Below are positions 13,001-24,253 of a stretch of 64,000 bases of DNA, piece after piece. The notes beneath the pieces were generated by a model. The model was not told where the DNA came from. It ran no database searches and was given only the letters and a program-made list of their open reading frames with translations. The first letter of the stretch is position 1. Each line of letters starts with the position of its first letter. The DNA comes from Orthonyx spaldingii (Eukaryota; Chordata; Aves; Passeriformes; Orthonychidae): positions 62,001 through 126,000 of the forward strand of contig VZTJ01000801.1 in assembly GCA_013397795.1 (NCBI GenBank), given 5' to 3'. Both the position numbers and the translations under genes were made by a program.

Positions 13001-15399
13001 CTATGTTTAAAACTGCTACTCTGATAAAAAAATGCATTAAATCATAAAATAATTAAATTTTTACAACCCTTTGAAATAGGGCTTTTTGAGTTTGGGAGAG
13101 TCAGCTTTTTATTTCTTAAATGCCTGGGTTGCAACAGAACCTTACAACCAAGTTTCAGCCACCAAGTTTTAAAAAAATCCTCTGACTGAAACCACAGAAC
13201 TGTATCTGTTGGAGGAGAGCTAGATGGTACTGAAAGAGCCTATTGTAACATTTCATGGGAGTAGAGACCATTAGGAGTATAGAACACATCATTAAATCCT
13301 ATTACATTTTTACTTTTGTACCTTCAACTCAATTACTTAGTACTAGTAGTACAGTAATTTGTGGAACTATAGTAGTGAAATCTGAAATCTGCCTTAATTA
13401 GTGATGTATCACAAGATGGGCATTAATCAGTGTTTTATAACTGATTTTCCCCTTTCTGTTCCAGCAGAAAATGTGTCAGAGAAGTAAAAGTTCTGTTTGG
13501 TTTTTTCAGACTGCAGATACTTAATAATTAGCAGTAATGTTATGATTTTCTCATGAGAGATACTTCATCTGAGATTTTAGTAGGCTGTGCTGCATTAGAA
13601 GAGAATAAACAGGGCAGTTGGCTAAGTTAATTAAATCTGTGTTGAAAGTTGTGGCTGCTTCATGGTTCCTGTCTCAGCTGCCTTTTTCCTTGTGCTTCAA
13701 GATAAACTAAGAAGCACATAGTTAAAAATGTGAGGTAGCAGCATTCATGCGTATCACGTAGTATCTAGCATTCCCTCTTTCTTCTTCAGCTTGCACAATT
13801 TTTCCTGCTGTCTTTGCAAGGAAGAGCTGAAATACTGGAAAGATGTGTAGACAGGGGATAACAGATTGCTGTCCTGAGCTGAACACTTTGTTTTTAGATT
13901 TAGATGCTATGATGAGGCTGTGACTGAAATACAGTGATTCTTACCGATATCTATGTCTCACGTGTTGTTCAATGTAACAGTAATCAGAATGTGGCCCCCT
14001 GACCTGTGCTGTATCCATGCAAGAAAAAGCATGCACTGACAGAGCCTGCAATAAGGGTCTTTTAACCCGAGGAAAGTTATTATGGGAATATACCCCAAAC
14101 AACTGACTCTGTGATCTAATTTAGATATAAACTTTTAACTGAGTCTTAGAAAATGTAATTTTTTTTTTTTTTTTAACAGAGTATAAAGGTAATCTGAATG
14201 GCAAACTGAGGTCTAGCCAACATAATAAACTGTGATATACCATCCTATGAATCAGTTCCTGAAGATCAAATTAATTATATGTTTTGAATGAAATTTCAAG
14301 CCCATGTCCTCAGAAGTGTGCAGCCACTTGACTTCCACTGTTTGGACAAGCCATGTATTCCCTGTTCAGTGTGACACTTATTCTTTTTGAAATCTCTTTG
14401 ACTGTACATGGCTAGGGACATTCTGAAACAACTCTGATGGATTGTGATTGTGATTTTCCTTATGAGTCAATTACCTGAAGTGTAAAGCTTGGATAAAAAT
14501 TGAAATACGTGAAAAACCTGGGTGCCTCTTGCAGCTCAGGGACATCATAATTGCCTAGGTCAGTGCTTCAGAGGAAATAGAAGCCCACTGAACCCTTCCT
14601 CTGAAACTGAAGGTGAATTAATGGACATAAATGAAACTTTCTTTTTGAAGCTGATTCAAATGTGGTTTGAGCAAACACAACCATTTATTTTCTGGAGACA
14701 TGCATAAGTAGATTTATTACAGATATTGACTACTTCTATAAAAGAAAATGGAATATTTGTCATTATTCCTGACCTGTATTATTTTTCTTCTGTACTGGAG
14801 CATCTCAACTTTGATTTCTGCAATTAGAATTACTAGCAGGTATTTCTAGAATTTCCTTTCCAAATGGAACAAAGGATGAATAGCAAACAGGCAGACAAAT
14901 TCTGCTCTCCTGAGTCAAGGGGTGTATAAGTTTTGTGTCTGCTGGAAAAAGTCAAGAAGCTACACTAGAATGTGCCTTGAGGCCTCTTTCTTCTTTGGCA
15001 GGTACCTTGCAGTAAGCATTGTTTTTTCCCTTTTAAGTTGTCTTCAATGTTAAAAAACTCCCACACTCTTGAATCATTAGGGATTGTTTGGATCTCTGTT
15101 TCTTACTTTAAAAACTATTGCTGGAACCACCCTCTTTTCTAAAATGTTAATTGCCTTTGTCCCAAGGCTCCAAGGTCCAGCTCTAGTTTGTCTCAGCTGC
15201 ACAAGCTCATTCCCACTGCTAAAGAAGGCTTGTAAGAAATTTTGTTGAAAGGTAAGAAGAATAAAATTATAGCCGGGAGTAGGAGAGTTGAGACCAGATT
15301 GTCAAGTAGCTCACAAATTCAGGAGCATAAAAAGCAATATAGAAAGACAAAACCCTAAAAAGATGAAGTGGTCAAGAGGGAAAGGAGGCTAGCCAGGAT
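10073..15399. other. AT-rich non-coding stretch with homopolymer T runs
   Basis: No gene or recognisable transposon is visible. T runs occur at 12022-12036 and 14159-14174. A short imperfect tandem motif (TCTGATTTAG-like, about three partial copies) lies at 11246-11280. The open frames are chance-length. Confidence 0.6.
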
Positions 15400-15705
15400 C
15401 GTTTGGTAGTTGGTTCAAGTCATTGGTGTTGATGGAGCAGACAATAGCAGCTTGGCACTGCAGAGGAGCCAATCCTGGGGCTGTGCAGGCTGACCCAATC
15501 TTGCTGGACTGTGCCTGTCTGGCCACCAAAGACCCTGAGAGCCCCCATTGGGCTGGGACCCTACTAATGGCTGGCCTTACAGCTCACTGAGTCCCAGCTG
15601 CCTTCTGTGAGACTGAGCCAACAAGCCACTGCTTGCTACTTTAACACTGTGTATCCCGCTCACAGAGTCTGCTTCTGCTGCTGTGTGAGTTGACACAGGC
15701 AGGCA

Positions 15706-15753
15706 GCCAGAACAACCACAAAACCACGGCTGAAATGAAAAGAGAAATTTATT
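15706..15753 (-). promoter_or_regulatory. Candidate polyadenylation signal, minus strand
   Basis: On the minus strand AATAAA (15753-15748) is followed within about 15-40 nt by a GT-rich run, the arrangement of a vertebrate cleavage and polyadenylation site. It would serve the open frame ending at 16436, or mark the R-U5 region of an old LTR. The sequence supports the signal; actual use is inferred. Confidence 0.45.
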
Positions 15754-16435
15754 TCATTACTTTGCTAACCTCGCTAGGATCCTTAAGCAACACCTGGGTG
15801 GAGACACACAAATGGGAACACCAGCACCATCAGGCTTACTCCATCCTGGCAATTGACAAGGCTGCTGTTTGCACCCATTAGTTAATGGCCCATGTAGCCT
15901 ATGCTGTGATCTCCCCTGTACCCTTTTATGATCTCTGAGCTTTGATCTTCTCTCTCCTAAGACTGGGAGCTCAAGCAGGTCTATGAGAGTGCCTCCAAGT
16001 CTCTGTAAACACCTGTGTTATCTCTACACAGAGATCCTACTTCTCAAACAGAAGATCAACAGCAGAAGGCACAACATATGTGGTTTGCTGCACTGTCATG
16101 CTCCAGGCCTTGGAATTCCCAGCTGCAGGTCACTTGAATGAATCTACCATCCTCTTTGCCATTCTTCTGCTTTTAATCCTTTCCTCCCAATAGCCACTGA
16201 AGGTGGCCAAACATGCCAGCCCAGAAGAAGGGCTGGGACAAAGAGGGTTCTTATTTAACCCAGGGAAAGAAGAAATTAAAGAAGGTGCTGAGCTGGTGTC
16301 AGTGTACCTGGGGAACTCTGTCAGACTCCTGACAGTTGTGCCGGTCTCTTCCTTTTATGCACTTCCTTCTCTTCCTGGTGTCTGTTGTGTGAGAAAGGAC
16401 CAAGGTAGCTTAGCTGCCGCTTCCTGAGAGGTTAT

Positions 16436-16693
16436 TCACAGGCCCATGTCCTGATTAGGGCAGATGTGTCCTGCCTGCTGGAGAGAGGGGCTCCAGCTCT
16501 GCTGAGAGTCAAGCGACTGAGGCACATGCCCTTCTTCCCAGTGTATCACATCCTGTGATGCCTTTCCAGGCATGTAGAGGCTGGTGGTACTGGTGTCTTC
16601 AACTTCCTTTGGAGAGTCTGAACTTCTGGGGACCACTGGCATCACTTCTTGTGCACTCCAGGAGCGTACCCGTGTTCTCTCCATCATTTTCAC
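16436..16693 (-). CDS. Unrecognised 85-codon open frame, candidate terminal exon
   Basis: The frame starts MKMMERTRVRSW and ends at a TGA at 16436-16438. It stays open upstream of this ATG for about 10 codons (reading KLFILQRVK), back to a TAG that sits directly beside a CAG/TAG splice-acceptor-like site near 16720. If it is an exon, translation would enter from upstream and the first ATG here would be internal. Composition is hydrophilic, rich in S, E, Q and P, with no membrane segment, signal peptide or motif I recognise. It lies in a GC-richer island, and an AATAAA about 680 nt downstream would suit a 3' UTR. Alternatives are a chance open frame in GC-rich DNA or a decayed retroviral frame. 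Function is unknown. Confidence 0.25.
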   Translation of the reverse strand: MKMMERTRVRSWSAQEVMPVVPRSSDSPKEVEDTSTTSLYMPGKASQDVIHWEEGHVPQSLDSQQSWSPSLQQAGHICPNQDMGL

Positions 16694-16735
16694 CCTTTGA
16701 AGAATGAATAGTTTCTTTTTCTACTGTAAAGTCAA

Positions 16736-19700
16736 AACATCTAGTTTTTAAGCAAAGATTTTTTCACACAAATTTGGATCACTTTCAGTGGAAAAACCCT
16801 ATATCCACATTCTCTCTCAAAAAAGGTGACACTTGAAGTAAAAGAATACCACAGCATGTACTGTAGACTCTGAGATGAAAATTTTGTTTAAGAAAGCTGC
16901 AAAACCCATAAGTAATTTTTTGGTACCACTGAACTGCTTGAAAACATGCAGCCTTAGTAGTGATGTAGTCTGCAATTTAAAAAGATAACTTAAGTGATAG
17001 AGGGAGTGCCATAACCTTGTATTAGTATTGCTTGTGGAAAAATTATCAGTTGTATTGACCTTGTACTGACTATTGACTTTATCTGTAGCCAGTGCATCCC
17101 TTTATTTCATGTATTTTCATTGTGATTGCAGAGTGGAAACTAACCTCCAGAATTCAGGGGGAAATGACGGCTCAAATGCCTTTGTGAATCATTCTAAGCC
17201 TCATTCAAACAGGGATACAGCTAAATGAATGTAGATATTCAAAGCCTGTTTTGAAATCCCTGACATACTGGTAAATGAAAATGACTGTCTGATTCTCTTT
17301 AGTGAATGAAATTGTTTAGAATAGCTAAGGGGAAATGTCATTATGTGAATCAATTCAACACTTATTGATTAATCTTGCCTCTGATGTTAGAAGTTTTGCC
17401 CTTTCATGCTAGAATATACAAAAATCTCAATTAATTCAAAGACATTCTTATGCTGGTAGAGTTTGAATCAGTCACTAAGTAATCGGAACACGGGACCACA
17501 TTTTTGCTTAAGACCGGATTTTAGGAGTCTCCTTGTAAAAGTGAATGCTGTGTCTCAATGTAGGAAAATGGAGTTCTGTAGAATGACTAAGACCAGCCTG
17601 TAGCCAGCTCTGAGATCTGCTGTTTCATGACAGCTTTGGTATTCAGCAGCCATGGTTTCACATCATCACTTGATTTCTCATTAAATCACAGCCGATCAGG
17701 TGATGGAAATGTATGCTAGTTTGAGTGCAGAGTATCAACAGACACGAGGACACCTTTCTCCCAGCTTAGTGCTTTTTTCAGTCTATAAACCATGAAGCAA
17801 CTAATTTTCATGCAAAATGTCATCTTTGGGTTTGGACATAAGGGAAAGACAACTTTAAGCCTGCCCCTGAGACAGAAAGAAGGAACTTTGAATCAGTAGT
17901 GGACATATTGAGCCTACAAAGCAATCCTTTCTGCTGGTTACACACCATATACTTTGGGGACAATATACTCTTTCCCTATTCCTGGACCATAGGAGATGGC
18001 AGGAGAGGACAGCATTTGCCCTTTAGAAAAAACATTAGTTTTTGTCTGATACTGGTATTTCACCACCTCCTGTATATGGAATTGAGACTATCGACATTTA
18101 TCAATTATCTTCGCAACCACTGCAAATATGTGCGCCCCATTGTAGCTTAGATGATGCCAGAATGAAACCTGCCTTTCATTCTCTTTGCAGTAGCAGTGTC
18201 GGGGCACATTTGACCTTGCCTTTTCATTGGAAAATGTTAATGCATGGCAAGAACAGCATCCTCACTCTGATGCTCTATTTCCAACATACACAAGTAACCT
18301 CAAAACACCAAAATAGTAGTTTTACAGCACTTTTGTTTTGCATATTGAGACAACTCTTTGGAATTAAGTAATAAAAACCTAAAAGTAGCCTGTTGGTGAA
18401 TGGGAATTAATTTTGCTTCAGTTTTATGGTGGATGTTACTTCATTGCTGAAAACTTTGGTTTGGCTTGTTGGTGAAAATTTCCATAGTACTGGCTTAAAT
18501 TTAATATGAATCCAAAACATGTAAGTTCATCTTTCAGTAGTTCAGAATTTATTTTACTTTCTGTTTGTTACACAGTACATTACTATGAAGTTTTTGCCTA
18601 ACATTAGGTTAATGAAAATGAAAATCTGCTTGTTAAAAGGAGATTAGAGTGTTTGTTAAATCACAAGCAGTTTTTTTCCTTCTACTTTGTCACCTGCCTG
18701 TCCCTAGTAATGATCAACTACTGAGTAGTAGTTTAGAGAAGTAAGAGTAGCAGATTAAAAAAGCTGCAATAAAATCCCCCAAACAACCCAAAAAAATCCC
18801 CAAATTAAAAAATACCCTCCTAGCATGTTGAAGAGTGTAAATTGTTTTCCTCAGGGCAGTGTGTGGTTCTCTGGTGTCCACCACAAATATGATGAACAGC
18901 AGCAGAAGTGCCTCTGGATTTATAAGTTAGTCTGCTAGCTCCTGTAAAACTACCAGAGAATTGCTGAGGAAACCTATCATGCTCTCTGTGATGTTTGCAC
19001 AGTAAAGCTGAAGAAATGGGAGTTAATCCTATTGACCCCAAGGTTCTCCTCCTTGCATTTGGAAATGCTCCAGGTTCTCTAATACTTAATTTGGTTCAAG
19101 AGCAGATTACAAAGGTTTTTTACTATTACTGCCATTCTGAATAAAAATGAAGGTGATTCCATTAGTGCATTTGATATTGGTTGGGAAAACTTTCTGGAAC
19201 TTGTTCTTAAGCCTTGATTTTTAGATTAGAGGGGATCTTGCTTCAGCAAAGACATTTGAATGCTTTTTTCTTTCCTAAATCTGAGGAGGTGATGCTGCCT
19301 TGTTTACAATACTGACTCCACCCAGAAGCTTTTCTAGTTTTTCAGTGTGTATCTATGGTTAGTTAATACCTGGCAGTTTGCAGATTTGTTATGGTGTCAA
19401 GTTTTCCATGTTTTCTCTCTATTAAGGCTAAAATAGTAAAATGAAAAATTTATTTTCCACTTTCATTTAATTGGTTGGAGTTTTTTTTAACCTGTTAAAA
19501 AACCATGCAGAATGTAGTACTTATTTAGTCATTATTCTAGAGGGGGCTTGTAGATACTTGTAATTTTAGCATCTTGTTTCAAATTTTATAGTCTGTTAAA
19601 CTTCTGCAATATGGTGCTGAAACTTTCTATGAAAAATGTTCCAACTGAATTTCCCTTTTGGATGCTTCAGCCAAGACAGTAGAGCTATTTCCAAGAACAA

Positions 19701-21697
19701 CAGTATGAGTAAACACCAGGGACCTTTCCTTAGATGCTGTAGATTCCCTTTGGTATTAAATTAGGCAACAGATTTTTTGTTTGAAGCTGGCCTTTGTGTT
19801 AGCCATGTGAAAATCCTCCCAAATGTGGCCAAGACACAAGTTTTCAGATCTTTGAGGACTAGTGTAAAGCAGAATAAAGTGAACTTGAGAAACAGCAATC
19901 ATTATCTGCCAGTGTGTTTTCCCTTTCTGAGCTCTGAAATTAGTCATTCCACTCTTCATGCCCTCTATTTGTATCTCACATAACTGAGGTATGTTTTTTT
20001 GAAGTGAATGGTGGTGGTTGATATTCTTTGATTTTAGGTAGGGATAGGATCTCCCTTTCTCCCTTTCTTCCTTTCCTGTCTAGACTGATGAATTATTGTT
20101 GGTTCTGAGGCTTGCAGATAAAGCACAGTCTCCATTCCTTCATCATTCCTCTACCCCCTTGCAGTGAGATCCTGCAGAGTGCCCACCTGGAGGAAATGTT
20201 CTGTTGATATCTGTTAGATAGGGAAAAATTTTTCATGGAGTGTTCATTTCAAACACTGTGCATCAAAAGACATCTGAAAGACAGGCTGAAGATCTTAGAT
20301 CTGTCTTCAGCAGATGTCTTCTAGCAGGGAAAAGTCACCTTTTTTGTCATGGAAGAAGTCACAAAAACATCTTGTCAAAAGGTCTCCAGGGAAGTTCATT
20401 TTCTCTTGTCCGAAACCTGTGAAGCAATAACTATATTACCCAAACAACACCAAAAAGTTCCCAATTTACAAAGCAAAAAAGCCCCAATCCCGCCCTCCAA
20501 AACCCTCAACCTTCCAAAACCTTAGCTTGAAAAAAACCCTTAACCATACCATACCTATTTGATGTGCGCTGGGTAGCTGAGAAAAGAAGCATAGTTTGGT
20601 CTGTCCAAATGTGATAGAAATTTATCAGGCTGTCAGTTATCTGGCAACCTAGAATTATGTAGATTAACCCAGGGTTACTTAGGTCATGCCTAGGACATTA
20701 AATGAAATCAGATAAGAATTGTTCAATTGAAATTTGAGCTTGTATAGTTTGTCTCTTTAAAGGTCTCCTCAGTACAATATATTTCTATGATTTCTTTCCT
20801 GTAAATGAATCCAAACTCCACCTATAACTTCAGCTCTCTACCTGTTTTGTGTCTCAAGACAAAGTTGTTTTGTCAATTACATCAACCACATGCTTGTTCC
20901 CACCTGTCTCAAAGGTTTCTTTCACTTAGGCTATAGCATCAGTTTTGACATCTCCTGGTTACAGAACCATAACCATCATCCTACCCCTGGGCTTTGTTAT
21001 AGAAATATATTAGCCCTGTGAAACCTAACTTTAACCTAAATCAAACCAATAGGTGTCTTAATGTCAATTCTGACTACCTCTTAAAAAAATATCTTGCTTC
21101 TGTGTTTTTTGATTTTCTGAAGCCACCCAAAACTTGAACAAAAATCATGATTCAAATGAGTACAGGAAATCCATTAAAGACTGTCTTGTCCTTGTCTGAA
21201 GTTCATTTGTAAACCAAATTGCAAAGCAAACAAAAAATCCCCCAACTGAAACACATGCTCCAGAATTTTCTCTCTGTTTAACTTTTATGTGCAAATAAAT
21301 CTTTAGCTGAAGTTTTGTAGTTTAGCAGAGTTTAGGGCTATTGAAAGCCTACTTAAAAGACAGGGGAATGAAATGTACTTTTAGCTCTGTGCTTAATATG
21401 ACATCTGTCTTCAGCTCAACCTAAAGGTCTCTTCTTAATGAAATTGAAGATTTTCTACCTTCTGTACCTGATACCCATGAGAATTGCTCAAGCTGTGCCT
21501 GCTTTATCCTGAAGTCTTATTTTTTGTTGAAAATGCCATTTAAGTAGATTATCAGTAATTCTGAATTCAAATGCTAAGCTTTACTATAAAGCAAGATCTA
21601 TTTTATGTGAGGATCCAGAGTAATCATCAGTCTTACAGTTAACAAAATGGTTCAATTTCCAGTCCTCTCACCTCTACCTGAAGGGCTGCTCTTGACA
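16736..21697. other. AT-rich non-coding stretch; possible conserved block near 17.6-17.8 kb
   Basis: No gene or transposon was recognised. The segment at about 17590-17760 is less AT-biased and contains nested inverted repeats. Short A/C-rich simple patches occur near 18772-18812 and 20445-20530. Open frames are chance-length. Confidence 0.55.
17664..17705. repeat. Nested inverted repeats (hairpin-forming)
   Basis: The outer arms CATCAC (17664-17669) and GTGATG (17700-17705) enclose a second pair, TGATTT (17671-17676) and AAATCA (17683-17688). Such nested short palindromes can be transcription-factor half-sites or simply chance. No function can be assigned. Confidence 0.5.
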
Positions 21698-22283
21698 AAG
21701 TTTTGAGGGTTAACCCCAGCAGGCACAGCCTCACATGGCTATTTACTTTCCCTCCTTCCTTCTCCCACAAATGGAATGCAGGAGACAATCTGAAGGCTAA
21801 AACTGAGGAAACTCATGGGTTGAGACACAGTTTAATAGGTAAAGCAAAAGCTACTCATGCAAGCGAAGCAAAGCAAGGAATTCATTCACCACTTCCCATG
21901 AGCAGGCAGGAATTCAGCCATCCTGAGGAAAGCAGAGTTCTGTCATGTATAACAGTGACTGGGGAAGACAAATGCCTGAACTTCAAACATTTTTGCTTCC
22001 TTCTTCCTGCAGTTTTTTTTGCTCAGCATGATGGGATATACCTCTGATCAGCTGGAGTCAGCTATCCCAGCTGTGCTCTCTCCCAACTGCTTGTGCACTC
22101 CCAGCCTCCTCACTAATGGGCTGAGAGGTAGAATAGAACTTGACATTGTGTAAGTGCTACTCAGCAGTAGCTAAAGCATCAATGTGTTATCAACCTTGTT
22201 TTCAGCAGGAAATCCAAAACAAAGCTCCATATGTGCTATGAAGAGAATGAATGCTATCTCAGCCAAAACCAGCAGACAAAGTT
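21698..22283 (-). mobile_element. Solo LTR, avian ERVL-like family (copy A)
   Basis: The element spans about 21704-22278. It is recognisable because on the + strand it starts like the reverse complement of the LTR at 43419-43950 (a GGTTAACCCCAGC-type end, then CAGTTTAATAGG). It ends in the reverse complement of the usual LTR start, CAGCCAAAACCAGCAGACA. Its sense strand is therefore minus. The polyadenylation signal ATTAAA is kept (reverse complement at 21831-21836), while the central promoter region is eroded. The five bases AAGTT occur at 21698-21702 and again at 22279-22283, a probable target-site duplication with a one-base offset on the left. No internal viral genes flank it, so this is a recombined solo LTR. 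Open frames inside are incidental. Confidence 0.8.
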
Positions 22284-23492
22284 AATATTAGTCTCCATGT
22301 GCATTTATGTGACTGAAGCCTAATAAACATAGGTTGGCCTTTCTTTGGCAATAAAATTTTATCACCTCTATTCATTGGCTCTTTCAAAACAAGCTGAACT
22401 GAGGAAACTCCAATAAACACTTTGTTTTTCTACTCTTAGCCTGAAGGTAACTCAACCAGGCCTAGCCTGAATGCTGGCCTGATTTACCAGCCATGTGTCC
22501 CCTCACTAGTTAGATATTGTAGTAGGGTTTAGCTTCTGATTTTCTTCAGTAACTTGTTTAGTTCCACAGGACTTCTGGGATTAATCAGAAGAAAAAAACC
22601 CCTACATTCAGCCTGTTTTTCTGTCACTAAGACCAATGCTCTCATTGATCCATACAGTAAACCAAGATTTAATACAATGCAGTCTTTCCCCCTGTAAAAA
22701 TGGCAAAAAGCTCAAGAAGATACAGCCATCATTTTTCTTTCTGAAATATTCCATGATAATCTTCGCTCTTCACAGATCTAAGTACTGATCAAGCAATCAG
22801 AACCATGTCTGAAAGAACAATAGGTCTCTTATCTGCCCTTAAATTGCAGTAAAAGACCTTCCAAGATCAATCAATAAACACAGATCTTTCAGCTTCTGCT
22901 TTGTCAACTTGTAATCTCACCATAGTGCTGAATTTTTTCAAAGGCCATGTAACTGCACCTGGTTTGGAAAATACTTTCTTTTTCTATCGGCCAACATTAT
23001 ATCTGTAAACTTATATGAACCCATCATTGAATTCAAATCAGTAGAGCTGAACTAAGAAGACAGTGTAACTCTGGTTTAAAATTTAGACCAAAATTAGGGT
23101 TAACCAACTATATTTAAATTAATACTAGGAGCACATCAGCTCCTACTGTCACCATTCCTCATCTCTCTTTTTCAGCTTTTATAGAATAATCAGTAATACA
23201 CCTGTGAGCTACTTTCCTGAATGTTCTGCCTAACCATAATCATAAACTGGACAAACCTGTTTTCCCTAGTACTGAAAATTATACAATGAGCTGTCATCAT
23301 CCCTTACAGTTGAAAGTTTCTGCAGGTGTTCGGACTAGACTTTAAAAACCTGAATTCTAACCCTCCTGAATATATCTTTGATCAATAAGACAATTAGTGC
23401 TGTAGTAATGGCAGTAAGGCCCCTGACATCTTTTGTTTAGTCTTTCAGGATTGGGAGGACTTCCAGGAGGTATGAGAAATATAATTTATTAA
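22284..23492. other. Non-coding stretch, part of a TAACCC/CTAATC-word-rich region
   Basis: No gene is visible. The + strand is rich in short words such as CTAACC, TTAACC and CCTAA, as in the whole region from about 20.4 to 26.6 kb. This may be a very decayed satellite or interstitial telomere-like tract, or only composition bias. Confidence 0.4.
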
Positions 23493-24253
23493 ATAGTACA
23501 TTGAATTCTCATTCCGACCATATCCTGACACAGCTGGTGAGTGAGCCTACAAGGGGCAGTGCCCTGCTAGACCTGATGTTTATGAACAGAGAAGGGCTGG
23601 TGGGAGATGAAGTGGCCAGAGGCTGCCTTGGGCACAGAAAATATGGAATGATAAAGTTTTTGATTCTTGGTGAAGTATTGAAGGGGATCAACAAAACCTC
23701 TACCTTGTCCTTCTATTCTTGGCACTGTCAAGGCCACACCTCAAGTGCTGTGTCCAGTTGTGGGCCCCTCACAACAAGAAAGACATTGAGGTGCTGCACC
23801 ATGTCCAGAGAAGCGCAATGGAGCTGGTGAAGGGTCTAGAGATGAGTTATAGGAGGGTCAGCTGAGGGAACTGGGGTTGTTTAGCCTGGAGAAAAGGAGG
23901 CTGAGGGGAGACCTCATCACTCTCTACAATGGCCTGAAAGGAGGCTGTGGCCAGCTGGGGATTTGTCTCTTCTCCCAGAAGCTACTGACAGGAGGAGAGG
24001 AAATGGCCTCAGGCTGACACAAACAACATTCAGGTTGGACATCAGGAAGAACTTCTTCACTGAAAGTGTGATCAAACATTGGAACAGGCTTCCCAGGGAG
24101 GTGATGGAGTCAACCATCCCTGGAAGTGGTCAAGAAATGACTGTGTGGGGCACTTTAGTGCTATGATTTAGCTGATGTGGTGGTGATCAGTCAAAGGTTG
24201 GACTTTATGATATTGGAGATCTTTCCCAACCTTAATGATTCTGTGATTCTATT
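23493..24253 (+). mobile_element. CR1 LINE, internally deleted copy
   Basis: The 3' part (from about 23721) is the end of CR1 ORF2 and the 3' UTR, finishing in the typical TGATTCTGTGATTCT tail. The 5' part (23493 to about 23720) matches a much earlier part of ORF2, the end of the endonuclease region. The two are joined directly near 23720, so most of the reverse transcriptase is missing. The tail orientation places the element on the + strand. It is non-functional. Confidence 0.85.
23501..23720 (+). pseudogene. CR1 ORF2 remnant, C-terminal part of the endonuclease region
   Basis: The frame reads through HILTQLVSEPTRGSALLDLM and then REGLVGDEVARGCLGH. This is the end of the APE-type endonuclease and the following linker of CR1 ORF2, where the usual pattern is LTQ-x-EPTRG-x-LLDL followed by GLVGD and SLGCSDHE. 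In place of the catalytic SDH motif near the end the copy has GHRKYG, so even this fragment is inactive. The frame then runs across the deletion junction into a different frame of the 3' end and stops at 23830. There is no start codon of its own, and the ATG at 23501 is incidental. Identification relies on remembered CR1 family patterns. Confidence 0.7.

Larger units (their letters stand above)
15400..16735 (-). other. GC-richer island, unclassified: possible terminal exon with 3' UTR, or LTR remnant
   Basis: This block is visibly richer in G and C than the flanking sequence. Read on the minus strand it has, in order: a pyrimidine-rich stretch ending in AG near 16720; an open frame of 85 codons from ATG (16693-16436); about 690 nt of non-coding sequence; an AATAAA signal at 15753-15748; and a GT-rich downstream element. 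That order fits the last exon of a host gene. It also fits a retroviral LTR end, because the AATAAA plus GT-rich stretch and an upstream ATAAAAG (minus strand, near 15930) resemble R-U5 and a TATA box. I could not find clean TG...CA ends or a target duplication, and I do not recognise the protein. Confidence 0.4.
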
